Below are positions 46,470 through 59,683 of a stretch of DNA of 64,000 nucleotides, one piece after another (position 1 is the first letter of the stretch; the number at the start of each line of letters is the position of its first letter). Source of the stretch: Dentipellis sp. KUC8613. Taxonomy: Eukaryota > Basidiomycota > Agaricomycetes > Russulales > Hericiaceae. The stretch is taken from positions 18,942 to 82,941 of the forward strand of contig NSJX01000075.1 of NCBI GenBank assembly GCA_002286715.1. The letters run 5' to 3'. Below the pieces are notes generated by a model. It was not told where the DNA came from. It did no database searches and saw nothing but the letters and a program-made list of their open reading frames with translations. The translations under genes and the position numbers were made by a program.

Positions 46470-49400
46470 CTATGCACGAGCCATCTTCGCAATCGCGCTC
46501 GCGCGATCCCGCTCATATTTCTGGCACGCAGCTACAAGCGCGGCAGCATTGACAACACGTACCGACTGTGCATGCTGCTTCACTGTACGAACAAACTGCA
46601 GTCAGTAAAGTCCTGAGACCGCGCCGGAATCCTAACGCCAGACGCCCGGGTTAACAGTCGGATATATCTACTCACAAGCATCATATGTGCCGATCGAGAC
46701 ATGGTCCAGGAGCTCGTTCTGGACTGCATCACACAGCTCCTGCATCTGCCAGAAATCGGACAGAGAGAGAAGTCCAGTGAGCACGTCGTACCAAGCCTGC
46801 AGACCCGTTTCTGATACTGTATCCGCTGGCTTGCTCAGAGCACCCGTGTAGATGAAATCTGGATCCGGGTTCCAGTGAGTCCATCAAGCAGTATGTAAAT
46901 GAAAGGATAATCAAGCTCACCGAGGGCGCATTGCAAGCAGGCCGGAGACGTATCGATCGTGACCTCTTTCGCCTCCTTGAACGCACCACAGAACATGTCG
47001 TCGAAGTGCTCGCTCGCCGCCGCCAGCACCACGCGGTGCGCGTCCAGCCGCTTGCGTCTTTCAGACAGCTGCGCACCGGAGCTCGAGCTCTCACGAGACA
47101 CAAGAATAACGTCGGTGAGCCTCTTCCGTTGTCGCAGCGAATCAAAGCTTTTCCGCAGCGCTACGAGCCGCTCCTCAGCAGGCAAGATGCTCGTGCGCGG
47201 GAGGTTTGTGAGGGGCGATCCGTCTTCGACGCCAATCGCGCACAGAAGACCAGAGAACGGTTGCAGAAACTCGCGAACGCCGTAAAGGCCTTTCAACGGG
47301 ACATCCTCAATGCCGAAGAAAAGCTCTCTCATGTTCCGCCAAGTCCATACGTCTTCTACGTGGTCGATGTTGAGGAAGAGGTGGTCTTGCGCGCGAGTGG
47401 TGAAGACCTGCACGAGCTCTAAGTGACCTTTCTTCTTGTCCAGCCAGTCGTATGTCGCTCTGATCTCCGCCAGGAGGCGCGCGCTGCCGGCATAGGCGTG
47501 CGCAATGCGGGAAAGCACTAACAGGTGGTCAATCTGGTACGTTCGCGTATACTTCAGCTCGGAGCGGGTTTCACGGGGGAAAATCGGACTGACCACCTCA
47601 CTGATGCAGGGTACACCGAGCTTGAGATCCGCGAGAAGTAGTCTTTCGTCGGGCGCAGATGGGAAGAGGCCTCGCTGCGACCACGCGACGGACTCTAACT
47701 CCGGACGAAGGATCTGCGAGGGCGAGATGAGATCCGGCATGTGCTCGATGCCATACTGTGCAGGATCGAAATTGGGAAGCGCCAAAAGAGTCGAGGTGCA
47801 TCGAGTCGGATTCCGGGGGATGAACCGCAACTCATCGAGACGCCGCCATTGGTGATTGTTGGCGCTAACTTCCATGGCCAATGTAGCGCTCTGGTACAGC
47901 GCGAACAAGTGTAGCGCTCGGCCCATGCATGTTGTATTATGGATAGGATCGTCGACGTCCTCGTGGACCGCGCGTGCGCATTTCAAGAACGACTCGAAGT
48001 CGGGAGTGGTGTGCAGACCAAATATGCTCAACCGATTTTCAATCCCACCGTAGGTCGGGTGAATGAAACATTCCGATCGCGTCTGGAAAGCAACAGCAAA
48101 AAGTTGCACGGACTGCGCATATAGCTCGTTTGCGGAAACCAGAATGCCGGCAGTATTTGGGACTAGGACGCCAGAGAAAGCACAGCTGTTGGTCGCGTTC
48201 AACAATATATCAAGGAAATGACGGTACAATCGTAACCTATGATCCGACAGATGCTGGCCCAAATAGGTATTGAGGTGAGCACTGTGAAAGGCCTGCAGAG
48301 TAAGGGGAGGTAGCTTCAGATTGTATTCCAGGGTGACATTATAGGCAACGAAAACATCTGGGTTGCGTAAGAAGGGGATGATTATACGCGGATCCGCAAT
48401 CGCCGACGGCAGTAACTGCAGACTCGATGCTGGAACATAGGCGGTCGGGTTGCCCAATGTCTGCCATACAGGCAGTCTGCGTCCAATGTCCAAAAGGCTG
48501 TCGTTGTGTGGCATGTGGCTTCGGGCCCAGACGCAGAATTTAGAGAGGATCGTTCCGCTGAGTTCCAGAATGCACCGGGTTTTGTTGGGTTGCGATTGAA
48601 GGAACTCGAGAACGCGTGTCATGCTCGGGCCTCCTTCAGACGAGGCCGGAAGTAATGCATCGAGAACAACACCTGTGCAACCCCTGCGCACGAAGATGAA
48701 CCCTATATGAACAAGCACTTGAAGCAGCCAACCTTCCGTTGTATCATATGTGTCCAGAACGACAACCGCCGGAGATCGACAAAAAGAAAGCGAGACAAAG
48801 CAAGATGGCTCCGTCGTAGGCACCAGCGGAAATTCACTGATGGCTGCTTCCGACACCCCAGAGTTTTCGAAATCCGGCCAGTCGGCCCAAAATGCAACGA
48901 TTCGAGGTTGCATATCCGAAGAAGAACAGCGAAATAGGGAGGCTTCCCTGAGCCATTTCCGTAACATCTTCAAGATATAGAACGGAGTTAGTTTAGACAC
49001 ATTTAGCATCTTGTCTTCTAACTCCGTTATCGAGAAATTAAGATGAACAAGGCGGTTGAGAGGCAGTAGATTGTATGAGGGCAGTCGGGTGTAGTGATCT
49101 TTGCATAGTCCAGCCCACTGGTAGGCCATCTGGTCGTCATCGGGATTAGCACCGCCTATTTGCTGGAAGGTGATAAGGTTTTCATCAGCTAGAGGTAGCA
49201 GCAGAAGCTCGTATAATATTGAAGGTTGTTGCTCTGTGAGGAGAAACTTGACAAGCTGCGAGAGGTCCCTTGCGGTCAGTCTACCGCTTCGAAATTCTTC
49301 GGAGAGAACATCTGCCTTCTGTGTGATGGTGTTCCTCACATAGCTTGTGTCGATGGTCTTGATCGACTTATAAGACCGCAATCGGGAGAATGGCCGTTCT

Positions 49401-52400
49401 CCCACAAGTAATCCAGCAGGGCGAAGACAACGAAGAGCCTTGGAGATGCCGTTCTCTCCATCGACAAGAAAGGTATCCCTATGCCGCTGATGTACCTGCT
49501 CCTCGCTGCAACAAATATGACGATCCAATTGACTGAGGAACTCCGAGTCGTAGAAACCATCCAGTATGGCTCTCGAAAGCGAGTCCCTCCCATGCTCGGG
49601 CCAAAGTCGTTCCCAATTACAGGGGTTGTCATCTCTGTGAGATCTTGGCATAACCTGTTCCAGCGCAAATGCGTAGACAAAGGGGATTCGGGACTGCAAA
49701 AGCCAGAGGTTATACTTCGATTCGAGGTTGCCAACGCCGTTATCGTCAAAACGAATGTTCCTCCTGTCACTTGCTAAGATGAAGGAACCATTGATGTGAA
49801 ACGGGAGCGACACCGTCAACGGAAGGGGGACAGACGAATAAAACTTGGGGGGATGAGACCGATGAGTTGCCGTCGTGATTGCAAGATCCGTTATGACTGG
49901 CTCTCGTAGGCGATATACATCTATGAGTGGCTGGAATTCTTCAGGTAGGGCTGCATGACACACAGAGCTCGAGAATATATACCAGATCTCCTTCCCACAG
50001 TAATCCGAGGCACCGTGATAGAACAGTTTCAGCTCTCGAATATTATATCCCTCGTTGTCCTTGAGTGTTTTGACACTCCCATTCACTCTCCAATCGAGCA
50101 CAGTCCCATTTCTGTCTCGATGATAGCCTTCAATGGTGTCGATTTTGGTGAAGAGTAACATGCCTGCCGCGTCCATTTGTAGGTTCGCCCTGATAAGATT
50201 TTCCACCACAGCCTGTGAGATCGCAACGTTCGAGAGTTTGCTGTCACGTGCTTGCTTCTTTGGCCTCAAAGGAAGTCGAAAGATTGTCTGGGCGATCGAG
50301 GCCAGAGAAGTCAGCCTTCTGCAAGGTACCAGTCTCGTGACTGCACTTACCCCTTTGTAGTAGTCCGACTGGCAGTCAAAGCCGAACAGATCGTCAAGTA
50401 CAGTAAGTTGATCTGCATATCGCCTTAAAACTTTCATCAATGCATGCAGGTCGAATGGTGACGTAGACTTCCCACCTTTTAACCTCTGAAAGCGCCATCA
50501 TGATACTGGCACGACCGACCTCAGGCAGGTGAGACCGCGATGGATCGAGGATGAGAACACAGTTCCCAGAGACAATCATCGGCACCTGTGTGATATTGAC
50601 TCATCATCATCAGCAAGGGAGTACAATGTGCAGAGTTCTACGGCAGCCCACCTCCGTGAAATGAAAGCTCGCCAACGATCCTAGCCCGAATTGCCCAATG
50701 GTGCTTGTGGACTCTTCTTTGCCTCCTCTTCCTACCCGGAGAATCCCTTTCCAATCCTTCTCTTTGAATTCGGCATCATTATGTAGAACCAACGCCGGGC
50801 CAGTCTGGAATTCGGCAGGCAAGAGGAAGCTTGCACTCTCTGGGAAGACGTGCTCCTTGCTATCGACCAGCAATGCAAACTTGCTCGCTCCAGCATCAGC
50901 TGCATTGCTCACGAACTCGCCGAATGACTGTTCGATTGCATATTGTTTCAAGACGCCACTGATTCTCGTTGTGAGGTCTTCGCCCATATCCTCGTCTTCC
51001 GGTACGGGGATCCCTGACAAACCTAGCGGCTTGAGTTGAAGGCGATTCGCAAGGTTGCGATCTATGCAGTCATGAGCTAGGTAATGGTTTTCCGGCAAGT
51101 CAATCAGATGAGCACGGTGGCCAACGTCGTTGTAGTAGACCGAGTCAATAGCTCGTAGCTCGCCATTGGTATCAGGTATCAAAATCTGTGCTCGGCGCGC
51201 ATCTTCAATGCCAAGACCAGAGATCGAACGGAGGATCAAAATAATATCGTCGAGTGATCTTGCCTTGTTGAGTTCGTTGATGAGGATGGAGAACGAAGGT
51301 CTGGGCACATCAATTAGCAAGAGTATATATAGATTTACACTCGCAAGAACCTACTTGTCTTGACATCCCATACGCTGAAGGAACTCTCTGACACCCGGAC
51401 GTCCAGTTAAGTCCTGAGGGACAGCGGAGAATCTCGGTGGGAGAGCAAACGAGCCCGCCTCGCAAAGGATCGCATACTCTGTCGATGCGACAGTACCTTG
51501 GTAGTGCGAAGTAGGCACCCACGAATGACCCCTGAGCGAGGCGCTCAACTCGGAATAGCACTGGTCTTCTAACTCGTGTACACGCCGACCTATCTCTGCT
51601 ATCACGTGCCACAATTTTGTTCCCGGCTGAGGTATACAAACAGTCGCCAGGGCTACAAGCTGAGACTTCAAGACACTCATGGAAATGTCGGAATCCCATC
51701 CAAACGCCGTCTTGAAAGCTGAAGGCAGGTCATTGAGATCAAGCACGGGAAGGACACGGTCAAAAAGCACGAGTGGATGCGCGGCAGGATGATGGCACTC
51801 TCCGCAGCTGCGCAGGCCGTCTTTTGTTGGTAGCCAGCGGAGATCAAGATCAAATTCAACAAGGTCAAGATTGGAACGAGAGGATGCCAGAAATTTGAGG
51901 AGGCGTCGCGCGAGGTCCCCTCCGCTGGGAGCATTAAGCTGGCATATAGTGGAAATACACTCCAGCACGAGGCTTGCATCCAGAGTGTTGCGAAACAGGC
52001 CGAGAAATTGCAAGGAGGCAACGATGGCCTGTTCGTCGTCATGCTCCTGCAAAGGCAAGCGATTTCCGTGCTGAAATAGGGAGGCCGCCTCACATCTCGG
52101 ATTGAGCACCTCGCGCGGCGCCCGAGCGATTCCAGATCCACATACAGCGACAAATTCCGTGTTTTGCAGTTTTCGTAAGACTCCACGAGGGATGTTATCG
52201 TGGTTCCTGGTGACGTATTCCAGAAACGCACGCTGAATGCCGCGAGACTGAGAAGAGAAAAAAGCGACTGCAAGAGTGACGATATCGCTTGCTCGGTATA
52301 CTTTGCTAGCGCCATCGAATACTTGGGTGACGAATTGACAATCGTCGAGGAAAGTAATGTTATCAATCTGGGGAAGGATATTCATATTTATGACGGATAC

Positions 52401-55168
52401 GAGAGTTCCCGTCTGCGGAAGGGCGCCAAAAAATCGGTCTGCGAGTGTCCTCCCTGAGGCTGACGGCGGACAAACTAGCTGTGGATAAATGGGGAGATTC
52501 TTGAGCTTGTTGCGTTGCCCGATGGTCAAGTCGCTATGCCGAGAGTAGAACGAAAGGGATGAAAATAGATAGCTTCGAAGTGTATCGCAAACAGCATCGG
52601 AGACTGAGGCGTCAGGGACGGAAATATGGTCAATAACATTGACATTGTTCCCGGGTGATTTCGTTGTAATGCACTGCCGTGCGCGGGGACTCATCTGCGG
52701 GTGGATGAAGACGATGCCGAAAGCCTCTAGGGCGCTGACCACATCCGTGCTTAGGCCGTCCGAGTTGAAAGTGACTTGTGTAGTCAGCCGGAGCAGATTC
52801 CCTTTAGCAGGCAGGAGGTACCAGAGGGACACTAAGGGCATCAATTTGTCCCGGTGCTCCCAGGACGAAAGCCATTCCCAAAATGCGACCAGCCACTTGA
52901 TAAGAGCCGCAGACGCCACCTTTCTCGGCGAAGTATCGGGCGCGAAAGCAAACCGCCGTTTCAGAGCTTCGCGGAGATAAAGCAGAGCAGCCTTGGCATT
53001 GAGTAAAGTGACATTCAGTTGCGCTGGCCCTTGAGTCAGCAGTAGAGGCCGAACGGCCCGAGGGACCTGGGAAAGTGTGATGGATGGCTGAAAACAAGAG
53101 TCGCCGATGCTAAGAACCTTGATCTCGTCATCGGACAGGAGAGTGTACACCGTGTTGAATAAAAGGCGTGGCTTTTGCAGTGGAACATACTGGTTTGCCG
53201 TCGCACGAAAGAGGGGCAAGCCGATGATAAGCTCGAGATCCTGTGTGGATAGAAGATAGACAAGGATGCGGTCGATGTCCGATCCACTGTCCGAAAGAGA
53301 TGCCAGCTGCTTTGGATTTCCCTGCACACTGTGTCAAGAGAAGGTCCTGACTCAGGAGATATAGAAGGATGCCCACCTTCAAGGATGTAGCTGCCGAACT
53401 CGGACTCAAAACCGCATAATCGTCCCAATTTTCGCGCAAAAGCGAATAGATGTAGTCTGGGGGTTGAACAATCGGCACGCCGGCCTTCGCCAGCGACGCG
53501 AGAGTCTCATCATCAACCTCCCTCGACGCGACTAGAGCAGACGTCAAGGCCCGAAACTCGGGACTGGTGCTCGTATCTGTCCTTATGAGAGGCCACACTG
53601 GCATATTGTGGGTCATAAGTTCTTCGAGGACATCTTGAGGGAGATTTTTCCAGTAGAGCGCGTCGCCAGTCTGGTGATCCCGCTGCTGTGGGGGCCACAC
53701 CTTGTATATGTCTCCACTGGCGTCGTTGACCATGGCTGAAAGTGCACGAGCCCAGATCGCTGGAATCACCTCCTCGAACAGAAAATGGTTCCAAGCAATA
53801 GACAAGCTGATAAACGAATGAGCTCGAGGAAGCACTGGGACGAATCAGAGATCCTCACCGGTCAAATCCTGGACCCAATCCAACCTCCTCTGCATTTCTC
53901 AGATGCTGTCTGTCCGTCGTCAAAGCGAACACCGCGTGGACGTGAGCGGGGAGACCCGTCTGCAAGGGCAACGGCAGGTATGTGAACAATGTTCCTTTCA
54001 TTGAGTGCGAGGCCTGATCCAGCGGAAACGCGAGACCGGCCTTGGCCTGCAGTTTTTGTTCGCGAAGGATGCGTTGCACATTGTGACCGGGACACCGCTG
54101 CTTGAGTGACGCGACAGCTTCGGATTCGGGAAGCAATCCATGCAGAACGCGCCACGAGCGGGATGCGGCTGTGGACATCTCAACGCTCGTATCAACATCA
54201 ATGGTGCATGTGTGCTGTTCCAGAGCCATGCCCGTCTTGTCAGAGGATGGTGTAAAACGGACTCTTCTAGCAGTCGTGCGCGAAAGAAGGCGAGAGACTC
54301 CGTCCTTGTTGATCTCTCGGATCTCTATGCATTCGACATGGGTCAAGAAAAGCAGGACCTCCGACACTTGATGCCGGATGAACTCGTGCAAGAGCTCCTC
54401 GACCTGTCCAGCATCGACGGGCTGGTCTTTGATCCTACTCCCTTTGGTGCGAAATGGGAGCCGAAAGACGGTGCCGTCGAGCGATAGTCCATTCTTGGCG
54501 TCGGAGGCAAGGCAGTCGAATCCGGCAAGTTGGTCGGGATATTTTTCTGCTACTTCCGAGACTTCGAGCCGAACACCGCCAGAAGGATTAACCTTGCCCT
54601 GAGGATCGAAGATGGCGAGGTGGTTGCCGGACAGGATCTGTGGCGTGTCCGTGACCTAAACATTATGTTTGAGCAAGAGCACAAGGAAAGAGGATGAGAA
54701 AGTTACATGATAGCAAGACCGAAAACCCTGCCCATATTTCCCAATTTTCCTAGGTCCCTGGGATGTGAGCGATACCGGCCACATACACAACAAAGGTCAA
54801 CTCACGATGAATCGTTCGACTTCGACGACTGATGGATTGTCCGGATGCCTTCCCAATCGGCCTCCGAGAATCCAGCATCGTTGTAGGCTAGCAAGGCCGG
54901 GCCCTGCGTATCAACCAAGATGGGAGTGTACAAGTGTTGCGTGGCGTGGTTTCGCCGATCTAGTACGAGCACCTATAACGAGAGGTTTGGGTTATCGTCA
55001 GAATGTGGCCCAGACGCTGGCCGTGAAAGATGAACAACGTACCTGCGTGCTTGCTTTCGCATCGTCCGAATTCTGTAACAGCTCCTTGAAGAGCCCAGTT
55101 CCAAAGGTATATGCGGACAGGATCGACCCTATGGTGTCCGTCATATCCACCCGCTCCCCGAAGTCCAT
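46470..55168 (-). CDS. Giant sacsin-like protein with two Hsp90-type ATPase units and a BTB domain (gene B)
   Basis: ATG at 55168, preceded by an in-frame TGA; stop TAG at 46470-46472. About 2,650 residues with the same exon layout as gene A. Unit 1: VDMTDTIGSILSAY, N-box [67 protein letters not shown]. Unit 2: [53 protein letters not shown], and [17 protein letters not shown]. The C-terminal BTB reads [40 protein letters not shown], and the end ASAIAKMARA. In the second half, stretches such as [14 protein letters not shown] are identical to gene A while linkers differ a good deal. The open frame over 8.7 kb shows both copies are kept by selection. Probably cytosolic; function unknown. Confidence 0.9.
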
Positions 55169-56195
55169 CGTGGCCTCGTTTATTCAAGTCTGGTCAATGC
55201 GATTTATCTGTGTGTCAAGTCGACGAGAGATGCTTCAACGCGTGTGGGGAGGACGGAGAAAGGAAGCGGGAATAGGGGCGAACTCGAATTGATACGAGAC
55301 TTGTGCTTCGGCACACTGCGAAAGGAAGGCGGGGACCTGTGACTGCATATATATGGAACCCTATTATTCTATAGCAATCTAGACGCCCAGTTGTCCCGCC
55401 GTACTCACATTTTGGGAACCTGTGACCACATTCTGTCGCCCAGATGTAGCGATACGACGCAAATATCGTGCGCACATGGTCAACTAGCGACGGGGAGGTG
55501 TAAAATTGGCGAGCGAGACTCTGCTTTCGTTGGGTCGCCGTGTTTTGTAGTGCGCAAAGGATCTGCGCCGCCCGTATGACGGACGGAATCCTAGTAAAGC
55601 TAAGTCCTCAAATGGTCAAGCTCTCCACTCATATATGCCGAAGTCCACTGGCTGCGCAGCGATGGCGCCCGTCTATCATGCGACTCAAGTTCGCGGGCAT
55701 GTGGACTGCGTTCAGCTGGGATCTTATTGTCAATTTGTCACGGCGACAGAGCAGGGTTGTCATTGATAAAGAATTTTACCATCCTCTATTTCTTCTGTCC
55801 TCAGACTCTTGCAGTTCTAATGCGCGGCGGCGCAAGATGGTGGTGGTCACTAGTCACGACCGTCCGCGGCGCGGCGACTTGAAGAAGGAAAGTTGTCAGT
55901 ATGATATTACGTCATTTGACCGTTGTCACTTGCTCTCCTTCAAGTCGCCGTCCTCAAGCTCTACCGGGGCAAGATGCAGCTGAACAGTTCACAATATCAA
56001 CACCACTGGAAAGAGGACTAGATATCAAGATGATCAAGCGAAGGGTCTTGAATCCTGTCAGTGACTCGCTCTCGGAACTTTTCCGAAGCACTCTCAGGGT
56101 CCAGACTCCACAGCACCGGTGTTCTCACACACGCACGCATCCTGCACCAAGTGATATATATCATCGTATAGACTATCACTCTCAGAATCGTAACC
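55169..56195. other. Divergent promoter region, sacsin-like gene B and methyltransferase
   Basis: About 1 kb. A likely TATA element (TATATATA) lies near 55347. A plus-strand open frame (55540-55983) has no recognisable domain. No PKL promoter motif was found. Confidence 0.5.
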
Positions 56196-57478
56196 ATGGC
56201 CAACGAAGAGGTGCACGGCACAAGTGCGCACCGGACCGACACGCCTTACGCTTTTCTAGTACGTATCGTTGCACATCGCATATAAGTATGTTAACTCAGC
56301 TACATCGCTGATTCTCAGAACGACGATGCGGAATGGGCGAGGTGCGTACGCGTCTCGATGACAGCGACACCAGCAATCCAATGAACAAAGTGTGGTAGAC
56401 TTGACGGGACGCACCGTGGTATCACCGAGTATCTACACGGCGAACTCTGCACCGCTCCGCTGGAGGACCCGCATAACATTCTCGACCTTGGGTACGCCCT
56501 TATTATCATTTATAACCAAAAATCTACGACCAACATGTCGCAGGGCCGGGTCGGGCGCGTGGTAAGGCCGCAGATCGCCCACCACAGCGCTGTGATGCTT
56601 CAATTAATCGAGAAAATCAGGGCAATCCACGCCGCGAACACATATCCGGCTGCCCAAGTAACCGCCGCAGATATCTCGCCCATGCCTGCCCGGTATATTC
56701 ATACGCCTCGTCCAGACCGCAAAGTCCATCTCATGAGTTCGCATGACAGACCATACCCGCCAAACGTGCAAACGATTCAGCTCAATCTCCTCCTCCCACT
56801 CACCCTCCCCGAAGAATCCTACGACATCATCCACCTCCGACTCGTCCTCTTCCACGTCCGTGCCCTTTTCCATCTCAACCCATCCACCACTAACCCAACC
56901 CAACCCTCTCCACCCACAGCTCCCAAACCCCCAAACCGTCCTCACGCGCATCACGCGCCTCCTCGCGCCCGCCGGGCACCTCCTCATCGAGGACCTCTGC
57001 CTCCCGCAGCACGACCCGGCCACACTCGGGCCCGCGCAGGCGCTCTACGATTCCGTCTGCCGGACGTACATGGCGCAGCACGCGCTCGTCGCGGACACGG
57101 GCGCGCGCGTGGGGGCGTATATGCGCGAGACGGGCGTGTTTGCGCGGGTGGAGGAGCGCGAGGTCGCGTTGGTGTTGAATCCGCTTACGGACGGTACGCG
57201 CACCCTTTTTCGCCCCATTCTTTTTATTTTTCGCTCTATGGGTGTCGTCGGAGGTTGACACCAGGATGAAAAATGCAGATCCGGACACGCGCGAACTGGC
57301 AGCTGTGATGCGCCGCACGGTGCTGGACGCGATGACGGGGCGGCTCGCGCCGGAGCTGGTCGCGCTAGGCCTGAGCGACGCCGTGAAGGCGGCATGGCGC
57401 GCGGAGATGACGGATGGGACGGAGGCGCACCGGTGGGTGACGCCGCTGTATTTCGTGTGGGGGCGCAAGGCTGGGTAG
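56196..57478 (+). CDS. SAM-dependent methyltransferase (class I, secondary-metabolism type)
   Basis: Seven exons; ATG at 56196, TAG at 57476-57478, about 300 residues. It starts MANEEVHGTSAHRTDTPYAFL. Motif I, assembled across two introns, reads ILDLGAGSGAW; motif II is VTAADISPMP; motif IV is ESYDIIHLRLVL; motif V is LLAPAGHLLIEDL. The C-terminus ends LYFVWGRKAG. Such enzymes transfer a methyl group from S-adenosylmethionine to a small molecule, or act as LaeA-like regulators; the sequence alone does not tell. The junction into the last exon needs the second of two acceptors (AAAAATGCAG) to keep frame. It is divergent from gene B. Confidence 0.8.
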
Positions 57479-59327
57479 GGATCGTAAGCGACGGGCGTGT
57501 AAATCTACTGCGAGCTCGAGGCGCTAATGCAGAGCGTTGCTTGGATCGCTGGAGTTGCGTCTCTGGTCGAGGCGAATCTTCTTGGAAGGCTTTGATCTGA
57601 TCGTTGACTGACAACCATGCAGCGGCCGCCAGAACGCTAGAATGTCAGAACGCCAATCCCTCACACAAACGGACAAATAACGACGCACGAACCCCCCATT
57701 TCTCCTCATTTCTGGCCCCACCGAGATATACCCTATTTTATCACAGCCATTGCCTAGAGTGCGCGGTTGATCCCGCACTGCTGAACGAGAATTTTCTCGA
57801 GTGCTGTAAGTAGCCGCAACAGCTGAGTATAGGTGTGCGGTGCGCAGATGCCGATGACGCAGCATCGCCTCGCCCAGCGGCAGGTTCTTCACGATCGACG
57901 TGCTTGAATTGCCCATCCCGTCGGCGGCTCCTCAGCGCAGACCCTGCGCACGGTCAGGGCACGCTATGACCAGGATCGCGGATGGGCAGCACAGATCCCA
58001 CTGACATTCGTTCGCTTCGCCCCCGCCGAGGTTCTCGCGGCAGCGGTGGATGCCCAGCCTCTCCGCTGCCACCACGAACCTGACGTCGTTCTCCGGCCGA
58101 CCAATTCAGACGAGCACGAGTCTCACCTTTTTCTAGCTCGTTCGCTTTGCTTTTAGTCGGGCTTCAAGTTTCGCTGGAGAGCCGCGAGACCTATGCGGAA
58201 CACGCATGCTCGATGCGGTTCGTGGCGCGCTGCGCTCACCCTCGCCTCCCCGCCCCGCCCCGCCCCGCCTCCGAATTCTGCTCGCTGAATGACCTCTCGA
58301 CACATGGCGGGAAAAAACAAAACCCAACACAAAATGGTCGCGAGCGCGCTCCTCATCCGTACCGTTATTTAACTGCTGCAGCACTTCGACGTCAGTCTAC
58401 TCATGTTGTCCTTCGCGCTACCACTGAATGCTGACTATTGATTACTGATACTACACTACACTATTATTGCCTGCAGCACTCGAGGCGCACGCACGACATG
58501 CTCGGTGTGCGGTGTACGATGCCTTCCTCCGCCCCCACATCGCGACGCCCCCCTTCTGCACCGCGCGGACAGCATCACGACACCACACGCGGCAGGGCAA
58601 GATCGCGAGCACCGAGGTACTGTACATACTCCGACGCGACGTCGTGTCTCGACTCGCGATGCGCTTCTTTGAATCCTCCACTTCCTGAATCCGCCCCTTC
58701 ACGCCCCCGCAACGCCTCGACGGTACTCTACTCATACCCCCGCCGACTGCTGACTGCCGATACATACTGTACCACTCTGCGCACACCCGCTCATGGCAAC
58801 TTGGACCGGGATTGGTACCGGTATATCGGTGGTCGGGTCCACAGATATGCGTATAACATTCCTATGCGCCCGTGTATGCAATGCGCGCTCGTCCTCCTCC
58901 TTCCCTTCCTTTCCCTTCACTTCACTCCAGAGCGCCCGCACCACGACAGCTCACTATAAGCGCGCATGCTGCCCTCCGCACCATTACCGACCACTCATCG
59001 ACATCCTCGACTATGATCGCCCGTGCGCGTGAGGGACACCCGAAGCGCCCATGCAACCGAGACAGGCATCGTCTTCGCCATTTGCATTTGCATTTGCGAT
59101 GTACCTGGCCATGGGAATCACATTGACAGGTGTGTATATGTGCATATGCACATGCATGGACGTCGACGTCGACGTCAAAGCAAATGCTGCATACGCGCAT
59201 GCTGCTTCCCGAACAGGATACGTTCAGCCCAGGCTCGGATCCCGCGCTCGAGCTTGAGCTTGTGATTGAGTTTGAGTCTACGCATGCATGCGGTCGACGT
59301 AATATGTAAACCCCACAGCACTATAGC

Positions 59328-59330
<3 letters not shown>
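57479..59330. other. Intergenic region
   Basis: About 1.85 kb. Around 57905-58150 a plus frame reads HPVGGSSAQTLRTVRARYDQ and RGWAAQIPLTFVRFAPAEV, which looks protein-like but has no start and stops after about 80 codons; it may be an orphan exon or gene fragment. Short CCGCCCCG runs lie near 58255. No recognised gene. Confidence 0.45.

Positions 59331-59368
<38 letters not shown>
59331..59368 (-). repeat. Poly(A) tail of the LINE (38 T on the plus strand)
   Basis: Uninterrupted run of 38 T on the plus strand at the 3' end of the retroelement. Confidence 0.9.
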
Positions 59369-59370
<2 letters not shown>

Positions 59371-59683
59371 TCCATGTATAGCTTGTTGCGGATACCCGTA
59401 TGTCTAAGCTATGTATGTCGAAGAGAGTCCGTGAAATAAAGTAAGCTGTCGAATGAGTTGTGCGCCGCATGAGCCCGAAAGCGTGGTAGACCTGTGTAAG
59501 GTGTATGTAGTGGGATGGGGAATTATGGGAAGTCTGTTGTGAGGACCGTGAGTGTAAAGTATGAATTAGGTATGGTACGTAGGTAAAGATGATGAATTTG
59601 GTTTTGAGTGACTGTGTGTAAGTGCGTCCGTCGTCCGAGATCCTGCTCTCCCGTCGCTCGTCTTGAAAGCCTTGAGGTGTTCG

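Noticed and set aside
22561..55168. Large nucleotide palindrome formed by the two sacsin-like genes
   Set aside because: The genes are inverted relative to each other but diverged at protein level, and the sequence between and outside them is not symmetrical, so it is an old inverted duplication and not a recent palindrome.
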